A DNA stretch of 64,000 bases, from contig CAQOWG010000004.1 of NCBI GenBank assembly GCA_948851665.1, positions 1 to 64,000 of the forward strand, given 5' to 3'. Shown piece by piece: positions 16,686 to 25,211 of this stretch (position 1 is its first letter; the number at the start of each line of letters is the position of its first letter). A model generated the notes under the pieces. That model was not told the DNA's origin. It saw only the letters and a list, made by a program, of their open reading frames with translations, and did no database searches. Source of the DNA: an uncultured Candidatus Saccharibacteria bacterium (lineage in GTDB: Bacteria; Patescibacteriota; Saccharimonadia; Saccharimonadales; Saccharimonadaceae). The position numbers and the translations under genes are program-made.

Positions 16686-18749
16686 TTAATTGAGTGTCGT
16701 TAATTGTTGATATTTGCGAATACGGGTTGCTAATTCTTTATATTGTATCATATCTTCTGGGTGTTTGGCAAATGCCTCAGCATGGCGGCTGGCGGCAGTA
16801 ATAACTGTCGTATCGGTGAGATTAGCTACCTGGAGATTCAACTCGCCGTGTTGCATAGCGCCATAAATCTCACCAGGGCCACGAATCTTGAGATCAACCT
16901 CTGCAAGATGAAAACCATCAGTCGATTTTTCCATCTCCCGAAGTCGGCGCGATGGCTTCTCGCTCGTAGTAAGCAGGAAACAACTTGCCGGCTGATCACC
17001 ACGCCCGACTCGGCCACGCAATTGATGGAGCTGCGCTAAACCATAGTTCTCTGCGTCTTGGATAATAATCATATTGGCATTCGGTACATCGACACCTACT
17101 TCCACTACCGTAGTAGAAACCAAGATATCAATCTGTCCACGAGAAAAACGATCCATGACATCATCTTTGTCGTCGGCCGACATCCGACCGTGTAGCATTT
17201 CCACGCGCGCCTCTGGGAAAAGCTGAGCGATTTTCGTCAGTTGCTTCTTGACCGACGTCACGGTGTTACGATTATTCTCTTCAATCGCCTGGCAAATCCA
17301 ATAAATCTGCTGTTTTTTGGCGAGGATTTTACGCATTTCTGGGTAGAGTTGGTCGGTCTGTTGTAGTTCGGGCAAGATTTTGGTACTAATTGGCTGGCGA
17401 CCGGGCGGTAGCTCGTTGAGAAGTGAGACATCCAAGTCACCAAAAACTGTCAACTGCAAAGATCGCGGAATCGGTGTTGCGGTCATTGAAAGCAAGTGCG
17501 GGGCGGTACCTTCGGGAGATTTGAGGAGTAGCTTTTGACGTTGCCCCACACCAAAACGATGCTGCTCATCGATAATGCAAAGGGCTAGATTCTTGAAATG
17601 AGTATTATCGGTTAGTAGGGCATGCGTACCGATGACGAGATCAATTTCCCCTTGTTCGATTTGTTGTTTCAGCTCATCTTTGGCACGAGTCGCACCAGTG
17701 AGAAGCGCGATGCGTGGCAATTTCAGACCATGATTTTTGCTTTGCAAAGCGGAAAATAATTTGACAAAACTTTCAAAATGCTGAGTTGCAAGGATAGCAG
17801 TGGGTGCGAGCAGGGCCGTCTGGTAACCATTCATGGTTGCTTCGGCTGCAGCAATGGCGGAGACAACCGTTTTACCGGAGCCGACATCCCCCTGCAGCAA
17901 GCGGTTCATCGGCATGTCCCCACCAATATCCTGTAGAATTTCCCAAGTCGCTTGGCGTTGGGCGTTAGTCAGCCGAAACGGTAGACTCCCCACAATTGTC
18001 TGAATAAAATCTCGGTGAAACTCTATTGGCATAGCTTTGAGGCGTTGATTTTCAAGTTTGTTGAGTTTTGCAGCCAAAATCAATTCAAAAATTTCTTCGT
18101 AGGCCAAATACTGTCGCCCCAGTTCGGCGTCTTCAGGTGATTCGGGGAAATGCGAACGATAAAGTGCTTCGGCCCGGGCGCCAGGCCCAATATAAGCTGG
18201 TATTTTTTCACCAAAAGGCAAAAGATCTGGGATATCAGCAAAGCGGTCGCGCAATCCATTGATAATCTTACGAAAAACTTCTGGCTTGATAGCGGATTTT
18301 TGCGAGTAAATTGGCTGAAAACCGGTACTTTCACCAGCATTGGCATCCACCGCAAGCTGTGCAGAAGGTGCCGTGAGAACATAACGGCCGTTTTTATACT
18401 CATATTTGCCGGAAAAATAATATTCGCGATTTGGATCAAATTGCTTGGCGCGGTAGGGCTGATTAAACCAAACCGTGCGAATAGAGCCGGTCTCATCACT
18501 AATAGTTCCCTCGGTAATAGTGAGGTTGCGCCGTTTGGTGCGAGTAGCTTGCAAATTACTGATTTTGCCCCGCACGACCGCTTTGCCTGGACGCAAATCC
18601 GCAATTGGCACGGCGGTTTGATAGTTTTCGTAGACGCGCGGTAGACAATAAAGTAGATCCCCTAGCGTACGGATGTTGACTTGTCGAAAAGCCTCAGCGG
18701 TCTTTGGACCAACACCTTTGGCTTCCTCAATTGGCGCAGACATATCCAT
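16686..18749 (-). CDS. recG: ATP-dependent DNA helicase RecG
   Basis: Branch-migrating helicase that remodels stalled forks and recombination intermediates. The order is an N-terminal wedge/OB domain (about 60-160), Walker A GDVGSGKT, the DEQHRFG box, and the helicase C-terminal domain with QLRGRVGRG and the RecG-specific tail. The start at 18749 (MDMSAPIEEAKGVG) is chosen because TATAAT ends 6 nt upstream, giving a leaderless mRNA; a frame extends further to 18857 without support. The length of 687 residues is normal. It sits directly upstream of the RsmD fusion. Confidence 0.94.
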   Translation of the reverse strand: MDMSAPIEEAKGVGPKTAEAFRQVNIRTLGDLLYCLPRVYENYQTAVPIADLRPGKAVVRGKISNLQATRTKRRNLTITEGTISDETGSIRTVWFNQPYRAKQFDPNREYYFSGKYEYKNGRYVLTAPSAQLAVDANAGESTGFQPIYSQKSAIKPEVFRKIINGLRDRFADIPDLLPFGEKIPAYIGPGARAEALYRSHFPESPEDAELGRQYLAYEEIFELILAAKLNKLENQRLKAMPIEFHRDFIQTIVGSLPFRLTNAQRQATWEILQDIGGDMPMNRLLQGDVGSGKTVVSAIAAAEATMNGYQTALLAPTAILATQHFESFVKLFSALQSKNHGLKLPRIALLTGATRAKDELKQQIEQGEIDLVIGTHALLTDNTHFKNLALCIIDEQHRFGVGQRQKLLLKSPEGTAPHLLSMTATPIPRSLQLTVFGDLDVSLLNELPPGRQPISTKILPELQQTDQLYPEMRKILAKKQQIYWICQAIEENNRNTVTSVKKQLTKIAQLFPEARVEMLHGRMSADDKDDVMDRFSRGQIDILVSTTVVEVGVDVPNANMIIIQDAENYGLAQLHQLRGRVGRGDQPASCFLLTTSEKPSRRLREMEKSTDGFHLAEVDLKIRGPGEIYGAMQHGELNLQVANLTDTTVITAASRHAEAFAKHPEDMIQYKELATRIRKYQQLTTLN

Positions 18750-18755
18750 GAGAGT

Positions 18756-18761
18756 ATTATA
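18756..18761 (-). promoter_or_regulatory. -10 box for leaderless recG
   Basis: Minus-strand TATAAT separated by 6 nt (ACTCTC) from the recG ATG. No ribosome-binding site is present. Confidence 0.6.
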
Positions 18762-18784
18762 CCACTGGGTATATACTGAAGCAG

Positions 18785-18807
18785 GAAAAAAGCAGCCGTG
18801 GGCTGCT
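18785..18807 (-). terminator. rho-independent terminator of the 18808-19479 gene
   Basis: Minus strand stem AGCAGCC-CAC-GGCTGCT followed by TTTTT, immediately after the stop codon of the upstream orphan gene. It insulates recG from that transcript. Confidence 0.8.
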
Positions 18808-19479
18808 TTATCCGAAAAAGTTTCGTGGTCCGTGATGCTCGTAACGACGACAAGCAAAGTCTTTGAAGCTGCTCTTGTTCAACCATGCACGTAATTGCGC
18901 CTCCGGTGGAGTGGCACTCCAGTTTTCGCACGTACTCAAAAAAGCATAATAGCCAGCCCTCAAGCGCCCGTTGGAATCGTCCATCGCAAAAATCGTTCCG
19001 ATGATGCCAGTCAGAAAAGCCACTGCAAAAACATTACTCTCCAGCGATAATGCATGCTTAAACTTTAGTCCCAAGACGAACCAACCCCCATCGTCTTTGA
19101 CTGAGGAAAATGCCGCACCGTCGCTATGTACAACCACGCCATTCTTCAGGGCATTCTCGCCTTGATCATAATAGTCCAGTGCGTTTGAGAGGCCAGAGAG
19201 ATAGTTTCTTGGCTGTGCCGCCATTTGCAAGATTTGTTGAAGTTCTTCCTTGCAGTAGTCGGGTTGGCCGAAGCTCAGTGCCAGCTCCAGTTGCGGAACA
19301 AGATCAGCTTGGCTAAAACGTCGCGTGCCAATTCCAAAACTAAAAGGATTTCGAGCATTTGGTAAAGTATTACAAAGGTGCTCAGCGGCAGACGCCAATG
19401 CGTCAACTTCTTCCGGTAGAAATATGCTTGCCGGATTCACGAAATCTTTTTTAAATAAAATGCTTTGTGAATCTTCCAA
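18808..19479 (-). CDS. orphan protein of unknown function
   Basis: About 223 residues, soluble, with no family that I recognise. A central hydrophobic stretch (ALSLESNVFAVAFLTGIIGTIFAMDD) could be buried or membrane-associated. I place the start at a TTG at 19479 because AGGGGGTGA, an almost perfect anti-SD match, lies 5 nt upstream; another TTG at 19500 lies in the same frame. The gene has its own terminator. It resembles the other orphan genes in this window (29921, 44423, 58983), each with a strong ribosome-binding site and independent transcription. Confidence 0.6.
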   Translation of the reverse strand: MEDSQSILFKKDFVNPASIFLPEEVDALASAAEHLCNTLPNARNPFSFGIGTRRFSQADLVPQLELALSFGQPDYCKEELQQILQMAAQPRNYLSGLSNALDYYDQGENALKNGVVVHSDGAAFSSVKDDGGWFVLGLKFKHALSLESNVFAVAFLTGIIGTIFAMDDSNGRLRAGYYAFLSTCENWSATPPEAQLRAWLNKSSFKDFACRRYEHHGPRNFFG

Positions 19480-19523
19480 TTTTTCACCCCCTTTTGGCAA
19501 GATTTCAACAACTCGCTTTTATA

Positions 19524-20252
19524 TCATAACATATTCTTGCACTTCTTGGCACTTTCTAAGGCTCGCCACTCAGCAATTTTGCCATGATGGCCGGAAAGCA
19601 AAACTTCCGGCACTTTCATCCCGCGAAAATCGGCCGGCTTAGTGTACTGGGGATATTCAAGATTACCACCATCAGAGAAACTCTCAATCTCAGCAGAAGT
19701 TTCGCCACCAAGCACGCCCGGTAAGAGCCGCGTAATAGAGTCGATCAGAATTAGAGCCGGTAGTTCTCCGCCGGTCAAGATATATTGACCAAGCGAGATC
19801 TGATAGTCGCAAATATTCAAAATGCGCTCGTCAAAGCCCTCGTAGTGGGGGCAAAAAATAATGTAATGCTTAGATTGGGACTTTGTTGGCCTTTGGATGT
19901 CATCTGATTGCTGTCTTGTTTTCGGGGCGTCGAGGCTAGCAAATTGACGAACCAAAGTCTGATTCCATGTCATCCCAGCGGGAGTCGGAATAATCACCTC
20001 GGCGGTCGAATCCTGCGCCTTGACGCTTTCAATCGCCGCAAAAGCTGGCTCGGGACGTAACAACATCCCATCACCCCCACCGTAGGGGGTATCGTCGACC
20101 GAGCGATGTGGGCCTAGCCCAAAATCACGCAGGTTTATATATTCGATATCAATAATTCCCCGTTCGCGCGCTTTATAAAGCATAGAACTGCTGAGGTAAG
20201 GCTCTAAAGCCTCCGGGAAAAGTGTGATGATAGTGAATTTGATCTGCGTCAT
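19524..20252 (-). CDS. trmD: tRNA (guanine-37-N1)-methyltransferase
   Basis: SPOUT-class methyltransferase that makes m1G37 next to the anticodon and prevents frameshifting. Visible are the N-terminal FTIITLFPEALEPYL, the substrate loop DDTPYGGGDGMLLRPEP, the knot region HYEGFDERI and YILTGGELPALILIDSITRLLPG. Between the first half and the knot, an extra polar stretch (DAPKTRQQSDDIQRPTKSQS) is inserted relative to common TrmD proteins. The length of 242 residues is normal. The promoter is of the leaderless type. Confidence 0.94.
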   Translation of the reverse strand: MTQIKFTIITLFPEALEPYLSSSMLYKARERGIIDIEYINLRDFGLGPHRSVDDTPYGGGDGMLLRPEPAFAAIESVKAQDSTAEVIIPTPAGMTWNQTLVRQFASLDAPKTRQQSDDIQRPTKSQSKHYIIFCPHYEGFDERILNICDYQISLGQYILTGGELPALILIDSITRLLPGVLGGETSAEIESFSDGGNLEYPQYTKPADFRGMKVPEVLLSGHHGKIAEWRALESAKKCKNML

Positions 20253-20258
20253 AGCAAT

Positions 20259-20264
20259 ATTATA
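20259..20264 (-). promoter_or_regulatory. -10 box for leaderless trmD
   Basis: Minus-strand TGCTATAAT (extended -10) ends 6 nt before the trmD ATG, with no Shine-Dalgarno sequence. Confidence 0.65.
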
Positions 20265-20326
20265 GCATAAAAATATTTCTAGTGCAAAGGGCGAGCAATG
20301 GAGTACCCTAGATTGTTAAGGCCCGG

Positions 20327-20466
20327 AAAAACCGGCCTTTCGACCGGTCTTTCTGCTGATGCGCGCCCACCCTAGGGCACATTGGTTTGTTTTAATCTGC
20401 TGTTTATTTTTGTTTCGTCTCCACACTCCACATATTTCAGCGGAACCCCGTGAAGCGTATCAGCTT
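20327..20466 (-). ncRNA. candidate small RNA of unknown family
   Basis: About 140 nt on the minus strand between trmD and tRNA-Gly, with no open frame. A good promoter (TTGACA 20496-20501, 17-bp spacer, TATTAT 20473-20478) and a terminator (ACCGG/CCGGT stem plus TTTTT, 20327-20348) bracket it. Near the 5' end GCTGAT can pair with ATCAGC close to the terminator, closing the molecule, and a TTCACGG/CCGcTGAA hairpin lies inside. Its A-rich middle is unpaired. I could not match it to SRP RNA, tmRNA or RNase P RNA by their conserved motifs. The limits are inferred from promoter and terminator. Confidence 0.45.
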
Positions 20467-20472
20467 AGTTTT

Positions 20473-20501
20473 ATAATAATGGTTACGGCTAAAGTTGTCA
20501 A
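20473..20501 (-). promoter_or_regulatory. promoter of the candidate small RNA
   Basis: Minus strand TTGACA, 17 bp, TATTAT. Two GTTGTAA-N3-TTACAAC palindromes lie 17 and 63 bp upstream and could be operators. Confidence 0.6.
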
Positions 20502-20517
20502 CGATTTCGCATTAAAT

Positions 20518-20580
20518 GTTGTAAATATTACAACGATTATAGGGGTAGTCTGCCGGAAAAAGTGTTGTAAGATTTACAAC
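20518..20580. repeat. two tandem palindromes GTTGTAA-N3-TTACAAC
   Basis: Perfect 7+7 bp inverted repeats with 3-bp centres at 20518-20534 (GTTGTAAATATTACAAC) and 20564-20580 (GTTGTAAGATTTACAAC), 46 bp centre to centre. They lie between tRNA-Gly and the small-RNA promoter. The same design occurs at 40-56. This looks like a binding site for a dimeric transcription factor; the factor is not identified. Confidence 0.55.
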
Positions 20581-20607
20581 GGTTATCCAACAAAAAAAGA
20601 ATGCCTG

Positions 20608-20684
20608 TGGTGCGGGCGAAGAGACTCTAACTCTCGACCTCTTCCTTGGCAAGGAAGCGCTCTAAACAACTGAGCTACGCCCGC
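20608..20684 (-). tRNA. tRNA-Gly (anticodon GCC)
   Basis: On the minus strand a full cloverleaf is readable. The 7-bp acceptor stem is GCGGGCG/CGCCCGC, and the D-arm region is GTAGCTCAGTTGTTTAGAGC. The anticodon stem-loop CTTCCTTGCCAAGGAAG holds anticodon GCC, and the T-arm follows. Discriminator A and an encoded CCA end it at 20608. A T-rich stretch follows immediately and may end transcription. Anticodon GCC reads GGC and GGT codons. Confidence 0.93.
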
Positions 20685-20785
20685 ATCATAGACATTCTTA
20701 ACGTATTGAATTCATTATAGCACTACTCGACAAATTATACAAGAAAAATCCAGCAATCTATCATGCTCCGTCCATGAAACAGTCG

Positions 20786-22132
20786 TTATGTACTACTAAA
20801 CGACTCTTTTGCTAATCTTTTATTATTAATCGCAATACAAATAAAAGACACCGTTAGCATAGCTACAATAATAACGAATGTGCCAGCATTGACAGCATAC
20901 CAAATTTCTCCTGGTGTGGCTACTAAATTGAACCCTAGTGCTGACTGAATACCTAAAATTTCCTGGTTTAAAAAACTAAATGCCAACACAATCACGCTTG
21001 CTGAACAAAATGCCAGTATAGCCGCCCCAATCATTAATTCAAGAAAATAAAACAGATAAATTGTCCGAACCTGTCTCGTAGTCGCGCCAAGGCTATAATA
21101 CAAAGCAACATTTTGCCTATCCTGATCAACCAAGCGAATACTCGTAAATACTACCACGATTGCTGCAATTAGCCCAAGTGCCACAGACACTATATTGATG
21201 ACGAAATTCATATTCTCTATGATATACATGGTTTCAGGCGACATTCCCGCTACGATATTGACCGAATATGTCCGGCTTGGTAGATCAACATTCATGAACC
21301 TGCCTCTGCCATATTGAAAATAATTATACGCACTCTTATTATCATCAAAAATCGCAACCAATGATTCACCCTCTGCCTTTGTGTCTACTGTTTCTTTTAA
21401 AGATACGCTCTCGCCTTTTTGCCAACTTTCGCTTTTGCCATTATCTATCACTATTGGCGTTCCGTTCGGCGTCGCAACAAAAGCAAGAACTGGATCCAGA
21501 ATATTATTGCTACCCCGCTCCAATTGATTGAATGACAGATTGTCGACATGGAAATTTCCGGAGTTTAATCCCACTACATAGTATTTTGCACCATATGCAT
21601 CAGTGAACGTCTTCCCAATAAGTTTATCCTGATATTCTTTATAATCCTTTTGTTTTCGGACAGCGTTTGTATACTCAGCGGAAAAACTTTTGCCAAGCAA
21701 TTGTTCTCCGAGAAAAGTCGATACTAATACCGGAGCAGCATCAACAGGCACTTCCTCCATATCGACCATTATCCTATTCTCTACTAACTCCTTTGACAAC
21801 ACTACGCTCCCAAATAAGCCAAATTTTTCCGCATCACCAAGTACCTTGCCGCCATGCGCTTCAATATCTTCTGCCATCTCTTGACGAGTTGTTTTTGGCA
21901 AAGCATCATCTATTATCATGCCTTCCATGCTGTTGGTTGCTTCAATAATTACCCTGCCTTCCGTTGATTGATTCGCAAGTTCCGTGTAGGAGTTTTCCAT
22001 GCCCTGAAGCCACAAGTTAATAGTTAAAATAAGCCCAAAAATAATACCCATTGTTGCCATTATAATTAGGTTGCGCTTGAGGTATATTCTGATATTCTTC
22101 AAGCTAATGTGTAAAACATCTTTTATTCGCAT
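20786..22132 (-). CDS. FtsX-like ABC transporter permease
   Basis: A 448-residue MacB/FtsX-type permease. One transmembrane helix near residues 23-43 is followed by a large extracytoplasmic domain (about 45-300), then three helices at the C-terminus (VNIVSVALGLIAAIVVV, FLELMIGAAILAFCSASVIVL, NAGTFVIIVAMLTVSFICIAI). This topology is diagnostic of the family, whose members transmit mechanical force rather than pump substrates through the membrane. It directly follows a second permease and an ATPase on the same strand, forming a three-gene exporter. The substrate is unknown. Confidence 0.85.
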   Translation of the reverse strand: MRIKDVLHISLKNIRIYLKRNLIIMATMGIIFGLILTINLWLQGMENSYTELANQSTEGRVIIEATNSMEGMIIDDALPKTTRQEMAEDIEAHGGKVLGDAEKFGLFGSVVLSKELVENRIMVDMEEVPVDAAPVLVSTFLGEQLLGKSFSAEYTNAVRKQKDYKEYQDKLIGKTFTDAYGAKYYVVGLNSGNFHVDNLSFNQLERGSNNILDPVLAFVATPNGTPIVIDNGKSESWQKGESVSLKETVDTKAEGESLVAIFDDNKSAYNYFQYGRGRFMNVDLPSRTYSVNIVAGMSPETMYIIENMNFVINIVSVALGLIAAIVVVFTSIRLVDQDRQNVALYYSLGATTRQVRTIYLFYFLELMIGAAILAFCSASVIVLAFSFLNQEILGIQSALGFNLVATPGEIWYAVNAGTFVIIVAMLTVSFICIAINNKRLAKESFSST

Positions 22133-22133
22133 T

Positions 22134-23009
22134 TTAATCTCCTTTAAGTTTTTGTGCTGTCTTTTTACTTGAGAATTGATCTAGGCAAAGCAAAAACGAA
22201 ACTGGTGCCGCTAGGAACATACACAGTATCACTTCAATGCATCGTAGATTGACGCCAACTAGAATAGGCCAATAATTCGGAGCATTTGGATATATCGCAG
22301 TAAGTTGTACCAGCAATGAATTCCAACATACCCCGGTAGCTATTCCCGCCAATATCAACGCTAAAATTACCGCAAAAACCGCCGCCCATGCGCAAAGTTC
22401 TAACAAATAAACAAAATAGATTAGCAAAAGTTGCCACCTAGACGCTCCAATTGAGCGATACAGAACAAAAGTTTTCGTACTACTTGCGATTAAGTGTGCC
22501 ATAGTGAAGGCTAAAATAAATGCCGACACCGCTACTAACACTATGCTAATTGGTAGAACAAAATCCCTATTTTTATCGCGAAAATACCTATATACACCAA
22601 TTTGATTACTAAACAGTTCAACCACCTGATAGTTGCTAGAATTGTTATAGTATTCATAAGCCTTATCTAGATTAGAAAACTTTGCTATAATAACTGACTC
22701 CGGTATTTTTTCGCCAATCTCTGCCTTTTGCTCGCTAGTTAAAGCAACAACCTCTCCGTCAAAACTTTTTATACGCGCTAGAACAACCGAATCGTCATCA
22801 ACGCCTTCGTAAGTACTCGCCAAATATACATATCCATCCATTGCGTCTCCTGCATACTTCAAGACGACATTTTCTAATCCCTGAATTATCAAAAGCGCCG
22901 CCAATAGCATCCCAAATAATATGCCTATCGTCACTATCGTTGTACGACTACGCGTCTTATAAGCGGTAAACTCCCTGTGGGATAACCTAAGCAGTTCCCC
23001 GAATGTCAT
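22134..23009 (-). CDS. FtsX-like ABC transporter permease (shorter partner)
   Basis: A 291-residue permease of the same general type, with one N-terminal helix (TTIVTIGILFGMLLAALLII), a small external domain of about 100 residues and three C-terminal helices. The start overlaps the ATPase gene and its end lies 1 nt before the next permease, so it is clearly part of one operon. The two dissimilar permeases probably form a heterodimer. The external domain is shorter than that of its partner. Confidence 0.85.
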   Translation of the reverse strand: MTFGELLRLSHREFTAYKTRSRTTIVTIGILFGMLLAALLIIQGLENVVLKYAGDAMDGYVYLASTYEGVDDDSVVLARIKSFDGEVVALTSEQKAEIGEKIPESVIIAKFSNLDKAYEYYNNSSNYQVVELFSNQIGVYRYFRDKNRDFVLPISIVLVAVSAFILAFTMAHLIASSTKTFVLYRSIGASRWQLLLIYFVYLLELCAWAAVFAVILALILAGIATGVCWNSLLVQLTAIYPNAPNYWPILVGVNLRCIEVILCMFLAAPVSFLLCLDQFSSKKTAQKLKGD

Positions 23010-23754
23010 CTGTTGCTTTCTGATTATTCTGCATCACCGTCATATCCACTAGCTCGCTCGTAGCAGCCCCGCCGCGCACCGTTACAACCTGCGTCGCAAA
23101 TTCCATTACATCGCGGCTATGGCTAGCGATAATAATCGTGACGCCCATCTGCTGACGAATATAATTTAAAATATCTAGGACGGTTTTCGCATTTTCTTCA
23201 TCAAGATTACTAGTCGGTTCATCTGCCAAAATAATTTTAGGATTCAGCAGTAATGCCCTCGCGATACAGGCTCGCTCAGCTTGCCCACCCGACACCTCTT
23301 TGGGTAGATATTTCAGATGATCAAATATGCCCAACATCTGTGCCAGTTGCTCGGCTCTCGTTCTTCTCTCTGCTTCGGGTATACCAGCAAAGACTCCCGG
23401 CAAAGTAATATTCTCAAGTAGAGTAAATTGTGGCTGGAGATATGATCCTTGAAAAATAATGCCAATTTCATGGCGATAAAAATTTGTGCGCTCCGCTACA
23501 GTCAGGCTACCGATATCATTTCCATCAACTATAATTTGTCCGCTAGTCGGTACTTCTAGCCCACTAATCAAATTAAGTAGGGTGGATTTTCCCGCACCAC
23601 TCTCACCACGCAAGACTACAAAAGAACCAGCAGAGATATTCAGGCTAACATCCTGGAAAATCACTTTTCCGCCGTATTGTTTTTTGACGTTTTGTAATTT
23701 AATTATTTCCATTCTTCTGTCTTTTGTGGATGTCAAGGGTGCGTTCCCGCGCAT
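22987..23754 (-). CDS. ABC transporter ATP-binding protein (LolD/MacB type)
   Basis: ATPase subunit of the exporter formed with the two following permeases. Walker A GESGAGKST, the Q-loop IIFQGSYLQPQ, the signature VSGGQAERA and Walker B IILADEPTSNLDEEN are intact. A TTGAAT-16-TATAAT promoter ends only 5 nt before the ATG at 23754, so a leaderless start there is plausible. A more conventional start at 23712 (MEIIKLQNVKKQ) would remove 14 unconserved residues, with a weak AGAAGA ahead of it. Confidence 0.9.
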   Translation of the reverse strand: MRGNAPLTSTKDRRMEIIKLQNVKKQYGGKVIFQDVSLNISAGSFVVLRGESGAGKSTLLNLISGLEVPTSGQIIVDGNDIGSLTVAERTNFYRHEIGIIFQGSYLQPQFTLLENITLPGVFAGIPEAERRTRAEQLAQMLGIFDHLKYLPKEVSGGQAERACIARALLLNPKIILADEPTSNLDEENAKTVLDILNYIRQQMGVTIIIASHSRDVMEFATQVVTVRGGAATSELVDMTVMQNNQKATDDIRGTA

Positions 23755-23759
23755 ATTTG

Positions 23760-23765
23760 ATTATA
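23760..23765 (-). promoter_or_regulatory. -10 box of the ABC exporter operon
   Basis: Minus-strand TATAAT with TTGAAT 16 bp upstream. It ends 5 nt before the ATG at 23754, suggesting a leaderless mRNA. Confidence 0.55.
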
Positions 23766-23805
23766 CCTGATTTCTCGAACGATTCAATAGCGCTTTTGTT
23801 TATAA

Positions 23806-25203
23806 CTAGTAATCTTCAACTAGAGTAAATTCTTTACCGGCAATCGAGATAATCGACTCCGGCTCGGCACCTTGGGAAGTCAACTCGGCACGGATACCAA
23901 GCTTTTTCATGATGTCGCGCAGACGGTTTACCGAAGCATAGTTCTCGAGGTCGGTGCGGCGGGCAAATTTTTCGATTTTTTGGCCAGTGACCACGAATTT
24001 GTCGCCAACCTTCTCGACTTTCCAGGAATTAGAAAGTTGATCTGGAGATAAGGAAATAACTGGGAGGGGTGACGACGACACTTCAGTGAGGTCGTGTGTA
24101 GCAACGGCGGAACTCGAGCGAACAGACCCCGTAACGACGGGCGTCTGGAGCGAGCGACCGAGCTGAAGTGCCTCGTCGCCATTCCCAGTCGTTTCTTTAC
24201 TAGCATTAATTTCATTCTTCAAAGCCCTCAAAACTTCATCCAAGTTCGTGCCAGCCTGGGAAGAAAGCGCAAAAACGCGAGCGTTAGGATCAACTGCCAA
24301 AATTGCTGCCTGTTGCATGGCAATAATCTCGGAATCTAGGCCTTCACATTTAGTGAGCGCAACAATCTCCGGACGGCTGGCAAGGTCAGAGTAGCGTTCC
24401 AATTCGCGGCGAATGGTTTGATAAGCGGCGCCAGCGTCTTCATTATAAACGTCAATCAAATGTAGCAGAACCGCCGTGCGGTCGACGTGGCGCAAGAAGT
24501 CATGCCCAAGACCTTTGCCATCGGCGGCGCCCTCGATTAGGCCAGGGATATCAGCAATGAGAATATCTTGGCGATCAATTGTTGCAACACCAAGTTGCGG
24601 CGTTAAGGTCGTGAACGGATAATCAGCGATTTCTGGAGTAGCGTTAGAAACGCGAGAAAGAAAAGTCGATTTACCGGCGTTTGGTAGCCCGACTAGGCCG
24701 ACATCAGCAATCAGTTTAAGCTCAAGCGCCGCTTCAAAAGCTTCACCTGGTTCGCCGACTTCAGCGATCACTGGCGCTTGACGGGTGCTTGACTTAAAAT
24801 GAGCGTTGCCGAAACCACCATCGCCACCTTTAGCGATAACAGCTTCTTGCTGATCGGTTGCCAAATCGGCCAGAAAGACCGTTTCGGCCGTCCCATCCTC
24901 AGAGAGTGTAATCTTCTTTACTATAGTGCCGACTGGCACTTCGACAATAAGATTTTTGCCGGAGCGACCAGCACTACGTTGTCCGGATCCATTTTTGCCG
25001 TTTTCTGCGGTTAGCTCGGGATTGTAACGAAAATCTAGCAAAGTATTTGTATCTTTATCGGCGCGGAAAATGATTGAGCCGCCTTTGCCACCGTCACCGC
25101 CGTCCGGTCCACCTTTTGGAATATAGATTTCATGGCGAAAGGAGACTGCACCATTGCCCCCGTCGCCGGCTTTGAGTTTTACTTTCGCGGTATCAACAAA
25201 CAT
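23806..25203 (-). CDS. obg: Obg-family GTPase with OCT domain
   Basis: Ribosome-associated GTPase required for 50S maturation. Domain order is the glycine-rich Obg fold (1-160), the G domain with GLPNAGKSTFL (G1), DIPGLIEG (G3) and LTKCE (G4), then a linker and a C-terminal OCT domain. The G4 motif is a TKxE variant of the usual NKxD, which may change guanine affinity. The G-OCT linker is unusually long and is encoded by a GC-rich nested palindrome (24068-24180). A GGGGAAG ribosome-binding site supports the start. It is followed by the LysM-CHAP gene's 3' end only 8 nt upstream. Confidence 0.93.
   Translation of the reverse strand: MFVDTAKVKLKAGDGGNGAVSFRHEIYIPKGGPDGGDGGKGGSIIFRADKDTNTLLDFRYNPELTAENGKNGSGQRSAGRSGKNLIVEVPVGTIVKKITLSEDGTAETVFLADLATDQQEAVIAKGGDGGFGNAHFKSSTRQAPVIAEVGEPGEAFEAALELKLIADVGLVGLPNAGKSTFLSRVSNATPEIADYPFTTLTPQLGVATIDRQDILIADIPGLIEGAADGKGLGHDFLRHVDRTAVLLHLIDVYNEDAGAAYQTIRRELERYSDLASRPEIVALTKCEGLDSEIIAMQQAAILAVDPNARVFALSSQAGTNLDEVLRALKNEINASKETTGNGDEALQLGRSLQTPVVTGSVRSSSAVATHDLTEVSSSPLPVISLSPDQLSNSWKVEKVGDKFVVTGQKIEKFARRTDLENYASVNRLRDIMKKLGIRAELTSQGAEPESIISIAGKEFTLVEDY
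24068..24180. repeat. palindromic element inside obg
   Basis: A 113-bp GC-rich segment with outer inverted arms (CACTTCAG at 24079-24086 against CTGAAGTG at 24163-24170, extended by GACGACGA/TCGTC) and an inner CAGAC-CCCGT-AACG-ACGGG-GTCTG stem at 24123-24147. It is in frame and encodes a Ser/Thr/Val-rich hydrophilic linker. Comparable palindromes lie in alaS and mnmA. Confidence 0.5.
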
Positions 25204-25211
25204 TACTTCCC

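Noticed and set aside
19860..19935. Polar insertion in trmD as a fourth palindromic element
   Set aside because: The inserted stretch holds only a trivial GATG-T-CATC palindrome and no outer arms, so it was not grouped with the obg, alaS and mnmA elements.
20359..20673. Plus-strand frame of 104 codons near tRNA-Gly
   Set aside because: It runs through the complement of the tRNA and the small-RNA region and lacks a ribosome-binding site.
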